A stretch of DNA of 8,185 bases, taken from contig JACWAC010000051.1 of the NCBI GenBank assembly GCA_014874235.1, positions 1 to 8,185 on the forward strand, read 5' to 3'. The stretch's first letter is position 1; the number at the start of each line of letters is the position of its first letter. The translations under genes were made by a program, and so were the position numbers. The notes beneath the pieces were generated by a model. It was not told the origin of the DNA, ran no database searches, and saw nothing but the letters and a program-made list of their open reading frames with translations. Below are positions 1 to 5,462 of the stretch, piece by piece. This DNA comes from Thermoplasmatales archaeon. Its GTDB lineage: Archaea; Thermoplasmatota; Thermoplasmata; Thermoplasmatales; GCA-001856825.

Positions 1-60
1 CCATAACTCACCAAGGGGCCCAAAAATCCCTGTAGTTCCCCGTCGTCCAGCGTCTATCAC
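1..60 (-). CDS. Possible N-terminus of a protein running off the left edge
   Basis: Reading leftward from a GTG at 60-58 (or the TTG just before it at 63-61), the frame stays open to the window edge and gives about 20 residues, with the run GRRGTTGIFGPLGELW. An in-frame TGA lies immediately upstream of the TTG, so the start must be one of these two codons. An AT-rich TATA-like element on the minus strand (90-97) is about 27-34 bp away, which suits a leaderless or nearly leaderless transcript. The fragment is too short to assign a family. It could be a chance open frame, but the promoter spacing and glycine-rich, protein-like composition favour a real gene. Confidence 0.4.
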   Translation of the reverse strand, partial: MIDAGRRGTTGIFGPLGELW

Positions 61-63
61 CAA

Positions 64-258
64 TCAAGCGCTATTCTATAGGGAACGTACTAAAATACGT
101 TGTCAATGTTTAACTTTTTCGTTCAAAATACTGAAAAAGATGTCTTCTCTAATGTAACAGCCTGCAAAGAGGGGATGAAAATGACGAAACACGTTGCTGT
201 GGGAGTTGGCAAATAGGTGTATCAACAGAAGTTCCGTTATCGAGCATGGGCCACGAAG
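64..258. other. Intergenic region without a confident gene
   Basis: This stretch lies between the left-edge minus-strand ORF and the end of the QueF-like gene. It holds the inverted repeat at 84-101, an AT-rich tract (about 105-135) that may contain minus-strand promoter elements (GTTAAAC read on that strand), and an 11- or 13-codon micro-ORF on the plus strand (ATG at 175 or 181, stop at 214-216). That micro-ORF has a GAGGGG purine run at 169-174, well spaced before the second ATG. No tRNA fold, clear terminator or mobile-element end was found. Confidence 0.5.
84..101. repeat. Perfect 6-bp inverted repeat over a putative promoter
   Basis: AACGTA at 84-89 is repeated inverted as TACGTT at 96-101 around the spacer CTAAAA. 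The spacer and right arm cover the best TATA-like element for the minus-strand gene at the left edge, so the repeat could be an operator. No regulator is visible nearby, and a repeat this short can arise by chance. Confidence 0.3.
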
Positions 259-729
259 TCAAGATCTTGACGAAGATTTGGTAGAGTCGAATCTAGCGCT
301 CACCCTTGTGCTGAGTCCACCTCTTGCCTTGAACTCCCCTATGACTACCATCGCTTTTGGAGAACAGCTCTTCACCAGGTCTTCCAGTATCTTGTTCACC
401 GCGTTCTCCTGGAAGATTCCAACATTCCTGTACTTGTGGAGGTAGAGCTTGAATGACTTTAGCTCTATTATCTTCCTGTTCGGCAGATACTGAACTGTGA
501 TCTTCCCGAAATCTGGCATGCCCGTCTTCGGACAGATGGAAGTGAACTCGTCGGTCTCTATGGTAACGTGAGTTGCGTTCCCGTCGAACTGGAAGTCTAC
601 GGATTCAACTCTTCCAAGGTTCAGGTCCCTTACATCCTTCTGCAGGTTCTCATACTCAGACACGCTAATGGTATCATTATCCTCTAAATCAAGATTTCTT
701 GAGTTGACGATTATCCACCCAAATTTCAC
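259..729 (-). CDS. QueF-fold protein (preQ0 nitrile reductase-like / archaeosine QueF-like)
   Basis: This is a tunnelling-fold (T-fold) QueF-family protein of 156 residues. Canonical QueF reduces 7-cyano-7-deazaguanine (preQ0) to preQ1 with NADPH; some archaeal QueF-like proteins instead convert preQ0 in tRNA to archaeosine. Visible motifs are EFTSICPKTGMPDF (residues 61-74, nucleophile Cys66 and Asp73), the NADPH-type QueF motif ELKSFKLY (89-96), RNVG (101-104) and ARGGLS (135-140). The usual FHE is FQE here (106-108), so the active-site His is Gln. The intact QueF motif resembles reductases more than crenarchaeal QueF-like proteins, so the exact reaction is open. The start is uncertain. GTG at 729 gives the full length, but the TATA-like element at 743-751 is only about 18 bp away. 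GTG at 663 would give 134 residues beginning SEYENL, close to the YExL found near the N-terminus of many QueF proteins. The fold is sure; the activity is not. Confidence 0.85.
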   Translation of the reverse strand: MKFGWIIVNSRNLDLEDNDTISVSEYENLQKDVRDLNLGRVESVDFQFDGNATHVTIETDEFTSICPKTGMPDFGKITVQYLPNRKIIELKSFKLYLHKYRNVGIFQENAVNKILEDLVKSCSPKAMVVIGEFKARGGLSTRVSARFDSTKSSSRS

Positions 730-740
730 TTATGGCAAAA

Positions 741-751
741 CTATTTTTAAC
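741..751. promoter_or_regulatory. Shared TATA-rich divergent promoter
   Basis: CTATTTTTAA on the plus strand is centred 26-27 bp before the ATG at 772, which predicts a leaderless mRNA for the surface-protein gene. Read on the other strand it gives TTAAAAATAG for the divergent QueF-like gene. The whole gap between the two start codons is only about 42 bp, so both genes must use this AT-rich core or overlapping elements. Confidence 0.5.
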
Positions 752-771
752 ACCTTCTGTTGAGGCACCAA

Positions 772-1695
772 ATGAAATACTGGGCCGTCCTCCTGGTAGC
801 AATCGTTATCGTCGTCGCAGCTGCAGGATTGTACTTTTTCTACGAGACTCAAAACGATAAAAAGTCGCCAACGGGGTCCCATATCTACCTGGGTGCGGTC
901 TACAGTGGACAGACCAAGGATGTAAATTACGTCTCAGCAAATGTAGACTTCAACAATGGTGTGAACCTCAAGAACACCATATACTACGTCGTTCTATCCG
1001 CGTGGGACAACAACAAGAGCTACGATCAGATAGGTGTTGCGTCTCTCTACGGCGACTTCTATTCCACCTACTCTTACACAACGATACTCAACGGTACTAT
1101 TCAATACCACTACAACAAGAAAGGGTGGTTCTCCATTTCGCCTGGCGAGCACTCGTTCTCGGTCTCCGCAACGAATGGGAACGTAACCTTCACATTCGAC
1201 AACACATCCTACACTGCGCATACAGGGGGCAGCTACTTCATGATGTCCTCGAACGAGATAATCGGGAATCATTCCTATGCCGGACTCACGATATACGAAG
1301 AGGTATACGGATTCAACCAGACTCTCCCTAGCATATCCTACAATTTCACAGACGTGAAATTCGGCACACCTGGAAATCCTCCCGGGTACGTTTCGAACTG
1401 GATGCAATTCTCACACAACATCAGCAGTGCCAACTACACTTCGTATGTGTACATGAAATCAGATACTGTGAACATATACAACACCCCTTCTCTTACACTG
1501 AAGCTGGACGTCCAAAACCTTTCTTCGTTTGCAACGTTGACAGTTTCCGACATGAACATCACCATACCTGGAAACGGCCAATACTCATTCAGTCTGATAA
1601 AGGGTAATTACACGGTATACCTCACGTTTTCAAATCAGACAAAGATCTTCCAGATTTCACTCACATCCGATGTCGGTTACACGATAAGGGCATAA
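772..1695 (+). CDS. Membrane-anchored extracellular glycoprotein of unknown function
   Basis: This 307-residue protein opens with a short N-terminus and one hydrophobic helix (about residues 4-24, AVLLVAIVIVVAAAGLYFFY), followed by a long polar region rich in Asn, Ser, Thr and Tyr. It contains 13 N-X-S/T sequons (for example NGT, NTS, NHS, NQT, NFT, NYT), so the bulk is probably extracellular, N-glycosylated and tethered by the N-terminal helix. There is no lipobox Cys. The alternating hydrophobic pattern suggests beta-sandwich domains. The last 60 residues (NITIPGNGQYSFSLIKGNYT...) look like a PEGA or carboxypeptidase-regulatory-like module. ATG at 772 is preferred over the in-frame TTG at 760 because it sits 26-27 bp from the TATA element. 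It could be a ligand-binding or cell-surface coat protein; I do not recognise a specific family. Confidence 0.75.
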   Translation: MKYWAVLLVAIVIVVAAAGLYFFYETQNDKKSPTGSHIYLGAVYSGQTKDVNYVSANVDFNNGVNLKNTIYYVVLSAWDNNKSYDQIGVASLYGDFYSTYSYTTILNGTIQYHYNKKGWFSISPGEHSFSVSATNGNVTFTFDNTSYTAHTGGSYFMMSSNEIIGNHSYAGLTIYEEVYGFNQTLPSISYNFTDVKFGTPGNPPGYVSNWMQFSHNISSANYTSYVYMKSDTVNIYNTPSLTLKLDVQNLSSFATLTVSDMNITIPGNGQYSFSLIKGNYTVYLTFSNQTKIFQISLTSDVGYTIRA

Positions 1696-1754
1696 AGAAC
1701 GTAGGAGCGCAGCTTTCAACGCTTGAAATAAATTTCCTGCGAGGTATGGGACCG

Positions 1755-1770
1755 CCCAAACTATTTATAT
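1755..1770 (+). promoter_or_regulatory. Promoter of the L7Ae ribosomal operon
   Basis: CTATTTATAT (1761-1770) is preceded by an A/C-rich BRE-like stretch (CGCCCAAA). Its centre lies about 28 bp before the ATG of the mini-ORF at 1794, which predicts transcription starting at or next to that ATG. The core AAACTATTTWTA is shared with the promoter before the gene at 772. Confidence 0.65.
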
Positions 1771-1793
1771 TCTCACAAATTACCCAAAGACCA

Positions 1794-1823
1794 ATGACTG
1801 AAAAAGTGAAGGAGGTAAGGTAA
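1794..1823 (+). CDS. Nine-residue leader mini-ORF overlapping the L7Ae start
   Basis: ATG at 1794 opens MTEKVKEVR and ends in TAA at 1821-1823. The last A of that stop is the first base of the L7Ae start (TAATG), an arrangement typical of translational coupling. The promoter spacing puts the transcription start at this ATG, so the mini-ORF could be read from a leaderless mRNA 5' end. Its codons contain the strong AAGGAGGT Shine-Dalgarno site (1809-1816) used by L7Ae. Ribosomes on the mini-ORF would therefore cover, then release, the L7Ae initiation region. It may instead be incidental to a 5' leader carrying the Shine-Dalgarno site. Confidence 0.4.
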   Translation: MTEKVKEVR

Positions 1824-2191
1824 TGGCAGAAACTAGTTATGTAAGATTCCAAACACCGGATGACCTAAGGACGAAAGCACTCCAACTCGTTGAAGTTTCA
1901 TCCGAAACTGGAAAGGTAAAGAAGGGAACGAACGAAGTTACGAAGGTAGTAGAGAGAGGAGAGGCCAAGCTAGTACTGATTGCGGAGGACATCCAGCCTC
2001 CGGAAGTGGTACTCCACATACCCCTTCTGTGCGAGGAAAAGGGAATACCCTATTTCTACGTCCTGAAGAAGGAAGACCTTGGACAGAAAGTCAAGCTCAA
2101 GAGCTCTGCAGCCGTTGCCGTGGTGGAACCGGGCAATGGGAAACAGCTGCTGACTGAACTAACTGACAAGTTCAAGGAAATCAAGAAATAA
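1823..2191 (+). CDS. rpl7ae: Ribosomal protein L7Ae (eL8), K-turn RNA-binding protein
   Basis: L7Ae is a large-subunit protein and also the K-turn-binding core of archaeal box C/D and H/ACA RNPs and of RNase P. The 122 residues are the usual length. The diagnostic RNA-binding segment KKGTNEVTK (33-41) is followed by RGEAKLVLIAEDIQPPEVV (45-63) and then LCEEKGIPYFYV (69-80), all typical of the family. The start is fixed by a strong Shine-Dalgarno AAGGAGGT at 1809-1816, six bases before the ATG. It is the first full gene of the cluster, 13 bp before S28e. Archaeal L7Ae is known in other species to bind its own mRNA leader; here the leader is very short, and I see no clear K-turn in it. Confidence 0.97.
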   Translation: MAETSYVRFQTPDDLRTKALQLVEVSSETGKVKKGTNEVTKVVERGEAKLVLIAEDIQPPEVVLHIPLLCEEKGIPYFYVLKKEDLGQKVKLKSSAAVAVVEPGNGKQLLTELTDKFKEIKK

Positions 2192-2204
2192 AGAGTGATA
2201 TAAA

Positions 2205-2417
2205 ATGCCAGAGAAGGACGCCATTCCATGCGAGGTCGTGGAGCTTGTTGGTAGGACGGGAATGGCAGGCGAAGCCACCCAGGTCAAGATAAAGGTGCTG
2301 GCAGGGGGAGACCAGGGCAGGGTCCTCACAAGGAATGTGATGGGGCCGGTCAGGATCGGGGACATTCTCATGCTCAAGGAAACTGCAAGAGAAGCAAGGA
2401 AACTTTCAGTGAGGTGA
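2205..2417 (+). CDS. rps28e: Ribosomal protein S28e (eS28)
   Basis: This is a 70-residue small-subunit protein of the OB-fold S28e family, located near the mRNA exit/E-site side of the 30S subunit. The family signature is clear: VELVGRTGMAGEATQVKIKVL (12-32) then GRVLTRNVMGPVRIGDIL (38-55), ending in the usual ARKLSVR. Length is normal. A GAGTGAT stretch at 2193-2199 can pair partly with the 16S anti-Shine-Dalgarno, five bases before the ATG. Its TGA overlaps the GTG of L24e by four bases (GTGA), so the two are likely translationally coupled. Confidence 0.96.
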   Translation: MPEKDAIPCEVVELVGRTGMAGEATQVKIKVLAGGDQGRVLTRNVMGPVRIGDILMLKETAREARKLSVR

Positions 2418-2716
2418 TTGTTACGGAAACCAGGTACTGTTCATTCTGCGGATCTAAGATAGAATACGGAACCGGGAAGATGTACATCAAGAGAGACGGC
2501 TCCGTCATGTATTTTGATACATCAAAGTGTGAGAAGAACTTCCTCAAACTTCACAGGGAACCGAGAAGGGTGAGATGGACGGAAGAGGGCAGGGAAGCAA
2601 AGGCAAAGAGGATCAAGTTCTCCAAGGATATAGTCCAGAAACCTCAGACTCCAGTTGTGGCAGAGAAGAAGGAAGAAGAGAGCGAGGCAGCAGCTGAAGC
2701 TCCAAAAGAGAACTGA
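2414..2716 (+). CDS. rpl24e: Ribosomal protein L24e (eL24) with altered zinc site and acidic tail
   Basis: L24e is a zinc-ribbon protein of the large subunit that contributes to an intersubunit bridge. The N-terminal domain is clear: CSFCGSKIEYGTGKMYIKRD (9-28), GSVMYF (29-34), then KCEKNFLKL (38-46) and REPRRVRWT (48-56). The family normally has CxxC and CxxxC. Here the third Cys is Asp35 (FDTSKC), leaving Cys9, Cys12 and Cys39. At 100 residues it is longer than typical archaeal forms of about 60-70, because of a Glu/Ala/Lys-rich C-terminal tail from about residue 71. The start is GTG, overlapping the S28e stop by four bases; no strong Shine-Dalgarno site is seen, which fits coupled re-initiation. 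Confidence 0.94.
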   Translation: MIVTETRYCSFCGSKIEYGTGKMYIKRDGSVMYFDTSKCEKNFLKLHREPRRVRWTEEGREAKAKRIKFSKDIVQKPQTPVVAEKKEEESEAAAEAPKEN

Positions 2717-2733
2717 GTTGAGTTGGTGGTTGC

Positions 2734-3174
2734 TTGAGAACTCTTGTTTTGATAAAACCAGATGGAGTCGTTAGGTCGAAGATTGGGGAGATAGCGTCAC
2801 GATTCGAGAACAAGGGGCTCAAGATAGTTGCACTGAAGATGATGAAGGTCAGCAGGGAAAAGGCGGAAAAGCACTATGCCGTCCACAAGGGGAAGCCGTT
2901 CTACGACTCACTCCTCAACTACATAACATCCGGACCGCTCGTCGCAATGATCATAGAGGGAAACAACTGCATAGAGATTGTCAGGAAGCTCGTTGGTGCA
3001 ACCAACGGGGCAAAGGCAGAACCCGGAACTATCAGGGGAGACTTCTCAACAGGGATAGACTTCAACCTGATTCACGCAAGCGACTCAGAGGAATCTGCGA
3101 AATATGAAATTCCGATATTCTTTGACGAGAAAGAGATACTGAGTTACGAGAGGGCAGATAAAGAGTGGCTGTGA
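2734..3174 (+). CDS. ndk: Nucleoside diphosphate kinase
   Basis: NDK transfers the gamma-phosphate of NTPs to NDPs through a phosphohistidine, supplying GTP and other NTPs for translation and nucleic-acid synthesis in the cytoplasm. The 146 residues contain the N-terminal TLVLIKPDGVVR (3-14), the nucleotide-binding region GATNGAKAEPGTIRGDF (88-104) and the active-site motif NLIHASDS (111-118) with catalytic His114. Length is normal. The start is TTG at 2734, fixed by the conserved N-terminus and a GGTG element at 2725-2728; no ATG or GTG lies in frame close by. The gene sits 17 bp after L24e and 6 bp before aIF5B. The rpl24e-ndk-infB order is common in Euryarchaeota. Confidence 0.97.
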   Translation: MRTLVLIKPDGVVRSKIGEIASRFENKGLKIVALKMMKVSREKAEKHYAVHKGKPFYDSLLNYITSGPLVAMIIEGNNCIEIVRKLVGATNGAKAEPGTIRGDFSTGIDFNLIHASDSEESAKYEIPIFFDEKEILSYERADKEWL

Positions 3175-3180
3175 TTTTGT

Positions 3181-4911
3181 ATGTGGGTCAGGCAACCAAT
3201 AGTAGGGGTTCTTGGCCATGTGGACCATGGCAAGACTTCACTTCTCGATAAGATAAGGGGTGGAGTGGTTGCGTCCCGAGAGGCGGGTGGAATCACCCAG
3301 CACATCGGTGCCACAGAGGTGCCAATACAGGAAATAGTGAGGATCTGCAGCGAGATCATCGGAAGCAGGACGTTCAAGATCCCAGGACTGCTCTTCATAG
3401 ACACTCCGGGGCACGAATCTTTCTCGAGCCTGAGGATAAGGGGTGGGTCCATTGCTGACATTGCGGTCCTGGTCATAGATGTCAGGGAAGGAATAATGCC
3501 CCAGACGAAAGAATCGCTGGAAGTGCTCAAGAAGTTCAAGACTCCTTTCGTTGTTGCTGCAAACAAGGTGGATCTCATCGAAGGATTTTCCGGAATGAAG
3601 GGAGCATTCATTCCCTCAACTAGAACCATAGACCAGACTCGAATGGATGAACTGGACAACAAACTCTTCCAGCTGTCGTCGCAGATGTACAGGGAGGGAT
3701 TCAGCGCAGACAGGTACGACAGGATCTCTGATTTCACAAGGAACATAGCAATAGTCCCCCTTTCAGCGAAGTCGGGATACGGGGTGCCGGATCTGCTCAT
3801 GGTGCTATCTGGTCTTGCACAGACTTTCCTAGAATCGCAACTGATGAATGAGGACGAGACCGCGGAAGGAACGATCCTGGAAGTCAGGGAAGAGAAGGGG
3901 ATGGGGGAGGTCTCTGACGCGATACTCTACAGCGGGATAATAAAGAGAGGGGAGACGGTGCTCACCGGCACGGTATACGGAATAAAGGCACTAAGGGTCA
4001 AGGGAATATTCAAGCCCAAACCTCTGGATGAGATAAGGGACCCGAGAGATAGATTCCTCCCTGTATCGGAAGTGAGGGCTGCATCAGGAATCAGGATACT
4101 GTTCCAGGGAGAGGGAGGTGTCATTCCGGGAAGCCCGTTCAAGGAGGCTACCGGGGATCTTATCACGCTCAAGAATTCCATAGAGGAAGCGATAAAGGGC
4201 ACGTTCAAACCGTCGGCAGAGGGGATAGTCGCGAAGGCTGATACTGTCGGAGGGTTGGAGGCACTGGTCTACGAACTCAGCAGGATAAACGTGCCAATCA
4301 AGAAGGCTGAGGTAGGTCCGGTCTCAAAGAGGGATTTCACGGAGGCAGGAACCAATTCAGAATCAGAAAACAAGATCATAATTGCATTCAACGTTTCCGT
4401 TGAAGCGAAGGAACCTTCTGACGTCAAGGTCATTGAGAACAAGATAATCTATTCGATAAAGGACGATCTGATAAAGGCGAGAGAAGAGATAAAGCAGAAG
4501 GAACTCGAACAGAAGAGGAGGGCAATGACCTTCCCATGCAAGCTTTTGGTACTGGAAGGCAACGTTTTCAGAATATCCAAGCCAGCCATTTTCGGTGTAA
4601 GAATACTTGGGGGAAAACTGAGGGCGAAGACCCAGCTGATGAAGATAGACGGGAACAACGTTGGTCCCGTCAAGAGCATCAGGACGGGGGAGCAGTCCCT
4701 GGACGAAGCGAGTCAGGGGGACGAAGTGGCGATAGCGATGGATGGAATCACGGTGGGGAGACAGATCAGGGAAGGGGACGTTCTCTATTCTGACATAAAC
4801 GAGAGGGATTTCAGACTGCTGAAGGAGGAGAGCCTCAACGTGGACGAGGGTATGATAATGGACGACATCAGGAATCTGAGAAGGAAGACGAGTCCGTTCT
4901 GGGGAAGCTGA
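3181..4911 (+). CDS. infB: Translation initiation factor aIF5B (IF-2 homologue)
   Basis: This is the GTPase that promotes initiator-tRNA positioning and ribosomal subunit joining. All G motifs are intact: G1 GHVDHGKT (12-19), G2 around GGITQHIGAT (36-45), G3 DTPGHE (74-79), G4 NKVD (128-131) and G5 SAKSG (195-199). The G domain is followed by beta-barrel domain II (from about 225), the alpha/beta/alpha domain III with a charged connecting helix (about residues 410-450, rich in Lys/Glu), and the C-terminal barrel ending in the family-typical SPFWG. The length of 576 residues is normal for archaea, which lack the long eukaryotic N-terminal extension. No intein interrupts the gene, although archaeal infB is a known intein site. 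A GTGAT element at 3171-3175 precedes the ATG. It appears to be the last gene of the ribosomal operon. Confidence 0.98.
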   Translation: MWVRQPIVGVLGHVDHGKTSLLDKIRGGVVASREAGGITQHIGATEVPIQEIVRICSEIIGSRTFKIPGLLFIDTPGHESFSSLRIRGGSIADIAVLVIDVREGIMPQTKESLEVLKKFKTPFVVAANKVDLIEGFSGMKGAFIPSTRTIDQTRMDELDNKLFQLSSQMYREGFSADRYDRISDFTRNIAIVPLSAKSGYGVPDLLMVLSGLAQTFLESQLMNEDETAEGTILEVREEKGMGEVSDAILYSGIIKRGETVLTGTVYGIKALRVKGIFKPKPLDEIRDPRDRFLPVSEVRAASGIRILFQGEGGVIPGSPFKEATGDLITLKNSIEEAIKGTFKPSAEGIVAKADTVGGLEALVYELSRINVPIKKAEVGPVSKRDFTEAGTNSESENKIIIAFNVSVEAKEPSDVKVIENKIIYSIKDDLIKAREEIKQKELEQKRRAMTFPCKLLVLEGNVFRISKPAIFGVRILGGKLRAKTQLMKIDGNNVGPVKSIRTGEQSLDEASQGDEVAIAMDGITVGRQIREGDVLYSDINERDFRLLKEESLNVDEGMIMDDIRNLRRKTSPFWGS

Positions 4912-4914
4912 TAC

Positions 4915-4933
4915 AAAAACCAACAGGTTTTTT
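4915..4933 (+). terminator. Small hairpin with T-run after infB
   Basis: AAAAACC (4915-4921), loop AACA, GGTTTTT (4926-4932) forms a perfect 7-bp stem that ends in a T-run (4928-4933), only three bases after the aIF5B stop. A T-run is the main signal for archaeal intrinsic termination. The stem is A/T-dominated and weak, so termination would depend mainly on the T tract. The same T tract doubles as a TATA candidate for the next gene. Confidence 0.45.
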
Positions 4934-4936
4934 ATG
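4928..4936 (+). promoter_or_regulatory. TATA-like promoter of the zinc-ribbon / aEF-1beta pair
   Basis: TTTTTTATG is centred about 27-28 bp before the ATG at 4959, the spacing expected of a leaderless archaeal transcript. No Shine-Dalgarno site precedes that ATG, which agrees with leaderless initiation. The element overlaps the right arm of the putative infB terminator hairpin. Confidence 0.45.
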
Positions 4937-4958
4937 TCTGAAGGCATACGCATGCCTC

Positions 4959-5132
4959 ATGGAAGTCAACGCACTTGAGTTCTGTACATCGTGTGGTACT
5001 GGTCTGCAGGAACGGGGAGCCACTTCGTTTAAGTGTCCATCTTGCGGCCAAGAGACAATCAGCAGATGCAACAATTGCCGGGAACTGTCGGTTCAATACA
5101 CCTGCCCACACTGCGGATTTAGGGGGCCATAA
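4959..5132 (+). CDS. Small zinc-ribbon RNA-binding protein (DUF1610-type)
   Basis: This 57-residue protein has four CxxC knuckles: CTSC (9-12), CPSC (26-29), CNNC (37-40) and CPHC (49-52), enough ligands for two zinc ribbons. It ends in the characteristic CPHCGFRGP. This pattern and the position immediately before aEF-1beta match the archaeal small zinc-finger family annotated as 'Zn-ribbon RNA-binding protein involved in translation'. The exact molecular role is not something I can derive. ATG at 4959 is chosen because the other nearby ATGs (4934, 4952) are out of frame and because it lies 27-28 bp from a TATA-like element. The gene ends two bases before the aEF-1beta start, so they should be co-transcribed. 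Confidence 0.93.
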   Translation: MEVNALEFCTSCGTGLQERGATSFKCPSCGQETISRCNNCRELSVQYTCPHCGFRGP

Positions 5133-5134
5133 GT

Positions 5135-5404
5135 TTGGGGAAAGTGGCCGTTTCTTACAAGGTAATGCCTTCAGATGAGGGCAAGGATCTTGCATCCATG
5201 GAAAAGGGGCTCAAGGACGATCTCTCAAAGAGTTATGCACTCGGGCAAAGCAGGATAGAAGAGCTCGCGTTTGGAATCAAGGTCCTGAAACTGATTGTAA
5301 TCATGAGTGACGAGGGCGGACTCGCTGACAGCGTAGAGCAGAAGATACGCTCATTCCCAGACGTCGGCGAAGTGGAAGTGGAAGAAGTTTCTCTAATTTC
5401 CTGA
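5135..5404 (+). CDS. ef1b: Elongation factor 1-beta (aEF-1beta)
   Basis: This is the guanine-nucleotide exchange factor for aEF-1alpha: it releases GDP so the factor can bind GTP and deliver aminoacyl-tRNA. The 89 residues have the ferredoxin-like pattern of the family: VAVSYKVMPSDEGKDL (4-19), then IEELAFGIKVLKLIVIMSDE (41-60) and the C-terminal FPDVGEVEVEEVSLIS. Length matches archaeal homologues. Either TTG at 5135 or the in-frame GTG at 5144 may be the start; GGGGG at 5122-5126 suits the TTG better. It directly follows the zinc-ribbon gene with a two-base gap. Confidence 0.95.
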   Translation: MGKVAVSYKVMPSDEGKDLASMEKGLKDDLSKSYALGQSRIEELAFGIKVLKLIVIMSDEGGLADSVEQKIRSFPDVGEVEVEEVSLIS

Positions 5405-5418
5405 ACGCGCAACCACGA

Positions 5419-5428
5419 ATTTTAATAG
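5419..5428 (+). promoter_or_regulatory. TATA box of the cation-efflux gene
   Basis: ATTTTAATAG is centred about 39 bp before the ATG at 5463, which predicts transcription from about 5450 and a leader of roughly 13 bases holding a purine-rich AAAGGGA (5454-5460). A second AT-rich run at 5440-5446 is too close to the ATG to serve as the TATA box. Confidence 0.45.
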
Positions 5429-5462
5429 CTGAACTTCTCATATATCTACACAGAAAGGGACG

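Noticed and set aside
194..445. 83-codon plus-strand open frame
   Set aside because: It is opposite the QueF-like gene, whose catalytic motifs are clear on the minus strand.
1794..1822. K-turn or box C/D-like element in the L7Ae leader
   Set aside because: TGA and CTGA strings occur near 1795-1801, but I cannot find the two paired stems and tandem G-A pairs a K-turn needs.
3144..3800. 218-codon minus-strand open frame
   Set aside because: It lies opposite ndk and infB, whose motifs are unmistakable; the antisense translation is Ser/Pro/Leu-rich and has no family pattern.
3181..4911. Intein in infB
   Set aside because: The aIF5B frame has normal length and continuous family motifs, with no inserted splicing domain.
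4363..4953. 196-codon minus-strand open frame
   Set aside because: It is antisense to the C-terminal half of aIF5B and has no recognisable domain; it is a shadow of codon bias.
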